Assembly: GCA_005787525.1 (NCBI GenBank)
Contig: SYAR01000062.1
Span: forward strand, 1-33,956
Source of the DNA: Rickettsiales bacterium
Lineage (GTDB): Bacteria; Pseudomonadota; Alphaproteobacteria; Rickettsiales; UBA1997
Length of the DNA stretch: 33,956 nucleotides
Direction: 5' to 3'
The position numbers were made by a program, and so were the translations under genes. The notes beneath the pieces were generated by a model. That model did no database searches. It had not been told where the DNA came from and worked only from the letters and a program-made list of their open reading frames with translations. Below are positions 33,735 to 33,956 of the stretch, piece by piece. The stretch's first letter is position 1. Every line of letters begins with the position of its first letter.

Positions 33735-33956
33735 ATGAAAACCAACGAAATTCGCCAAAGTTTTTTAGATTATTTCGCTAAAAATAATCATGAAATAATC
33801 GCCTCGAGCTCTCTAGTTCCGCATAACGATCCAAGCTTAATGTTCGCCAATGCCGGCATGAATCAATTCAAAAATTATTTTACTGGAATCGAAATTTCCA
33901 AATTTAAAAGAGTCGCCACCGCCCAAAAATGTGTTCGCGCTGGCGGAAAACACAAC
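33735..33956 (+). CDS. alaS: alanyl-tRNA synthetase (5' part, continues beyond window)
   Basis: The ATG at 33735 opens a frame that is still open at the window edge: 74 codons are visible of a protein normally about 870-880 residues long. The sequence begins [20 protein letters not shown] and contains [22 protein letters not shown] and [13 protein letters not shown]. These are the class II motif 1/2 beginnings of AlaRS, which charges tRNA-Ala. It starts about 52 bp after the end of the RNase P RNA on the same strand and could be read from the same or its own promoter. Confidence 0.95.
   Translation, partial: MKTNEIRQSFLDYFAKNNHEIIASSSLVPHNDPSLMFANAGMNQFKNYFTGIEISKFKRVATAQKCVRAGGKHN

Overview
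The window is a strongly AT-rich stretch of an alphaproteobacterial chromosome. The base composition, the gene repertoire (orphan cobT, cbb3 oxidase, BrkB/YihY protein, renalase-like protein, NadA, IspH) and several eukaryote-directed proteins with ankyrin, F-box/LRR and protease-like features suggest a Rickettsiales-type or related intracellular bacterium of a eukaryotic, perhaps protist, host. This placement is inference from style and content; no phylogenetic marker was compared. The standard genetic code is used: several intact genes end in TGA.

Layout. 1-2505 (+): 3' part of ccoN, then ccoO, ccoQ and ccoP, the cbb3 cytochrome oxidase operon. 2820-4283 (+): an ankyrin-type protein with a putative cysteine-protease domain. 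4509-7936 (-): glutathione peroxidase, renalase-like FAD protein and cobT-like gene, closely packed. 8119-9978 (+): P1B-type metal ATPase. 10063-16137 (-): a highly divergent PEP-carboxylase-like gene, argG and two tandem outer-membrane beta-barrel genes. 16195-18823 (+): GNAT-like protein, YihY/BrkB family protein and folC, whose end overlaps the convergent dnaB (18786-20237, -). 20428-24697 (+): glyA, GST/SspA-like, RlmI-like methyltransferase and SDR-type threonine dehydrogenase. 24717-29913: accessory zone with an F-box-like/LRR protein (-), an unrecognised protein (-), a second ankyrin/protease-like protein (+), and two remnants. 29910-32809 (-): trpS, nadA, ispH. 32862-33682 (+): RNase P RNA with a large palindromic insertion. 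33735-33956 (+): start of alaS.

Most notable points. (1) The RNase P RNA gene is about 820 nt long because roughly 378 nt of palindromic repeat copies sit in what looks like helix P12; two near-identical copies show paired compensatory changes. (2) Two ankyrin-type paralogues share a His-21-Asp ... Gln-5-Cys arrangement resembling CE-clan proteases/acetyltransferases, and a nearby LRR protein begins with an F-box-like segment, so the window may hold a small ubiquitin-directed effector set. (3) The last 33 codons of ispH are duplicated 3,459 bp away in the same orientation, so an accessory block containing one of these effectors is flanked by copies of an ispH 3' end, as expected for an integrated element or segmental insertion. 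(4) The PEP-carboxylase-like protein keeps the catalytic-loop histidine but appears to have lost several PEP-binding arginines.
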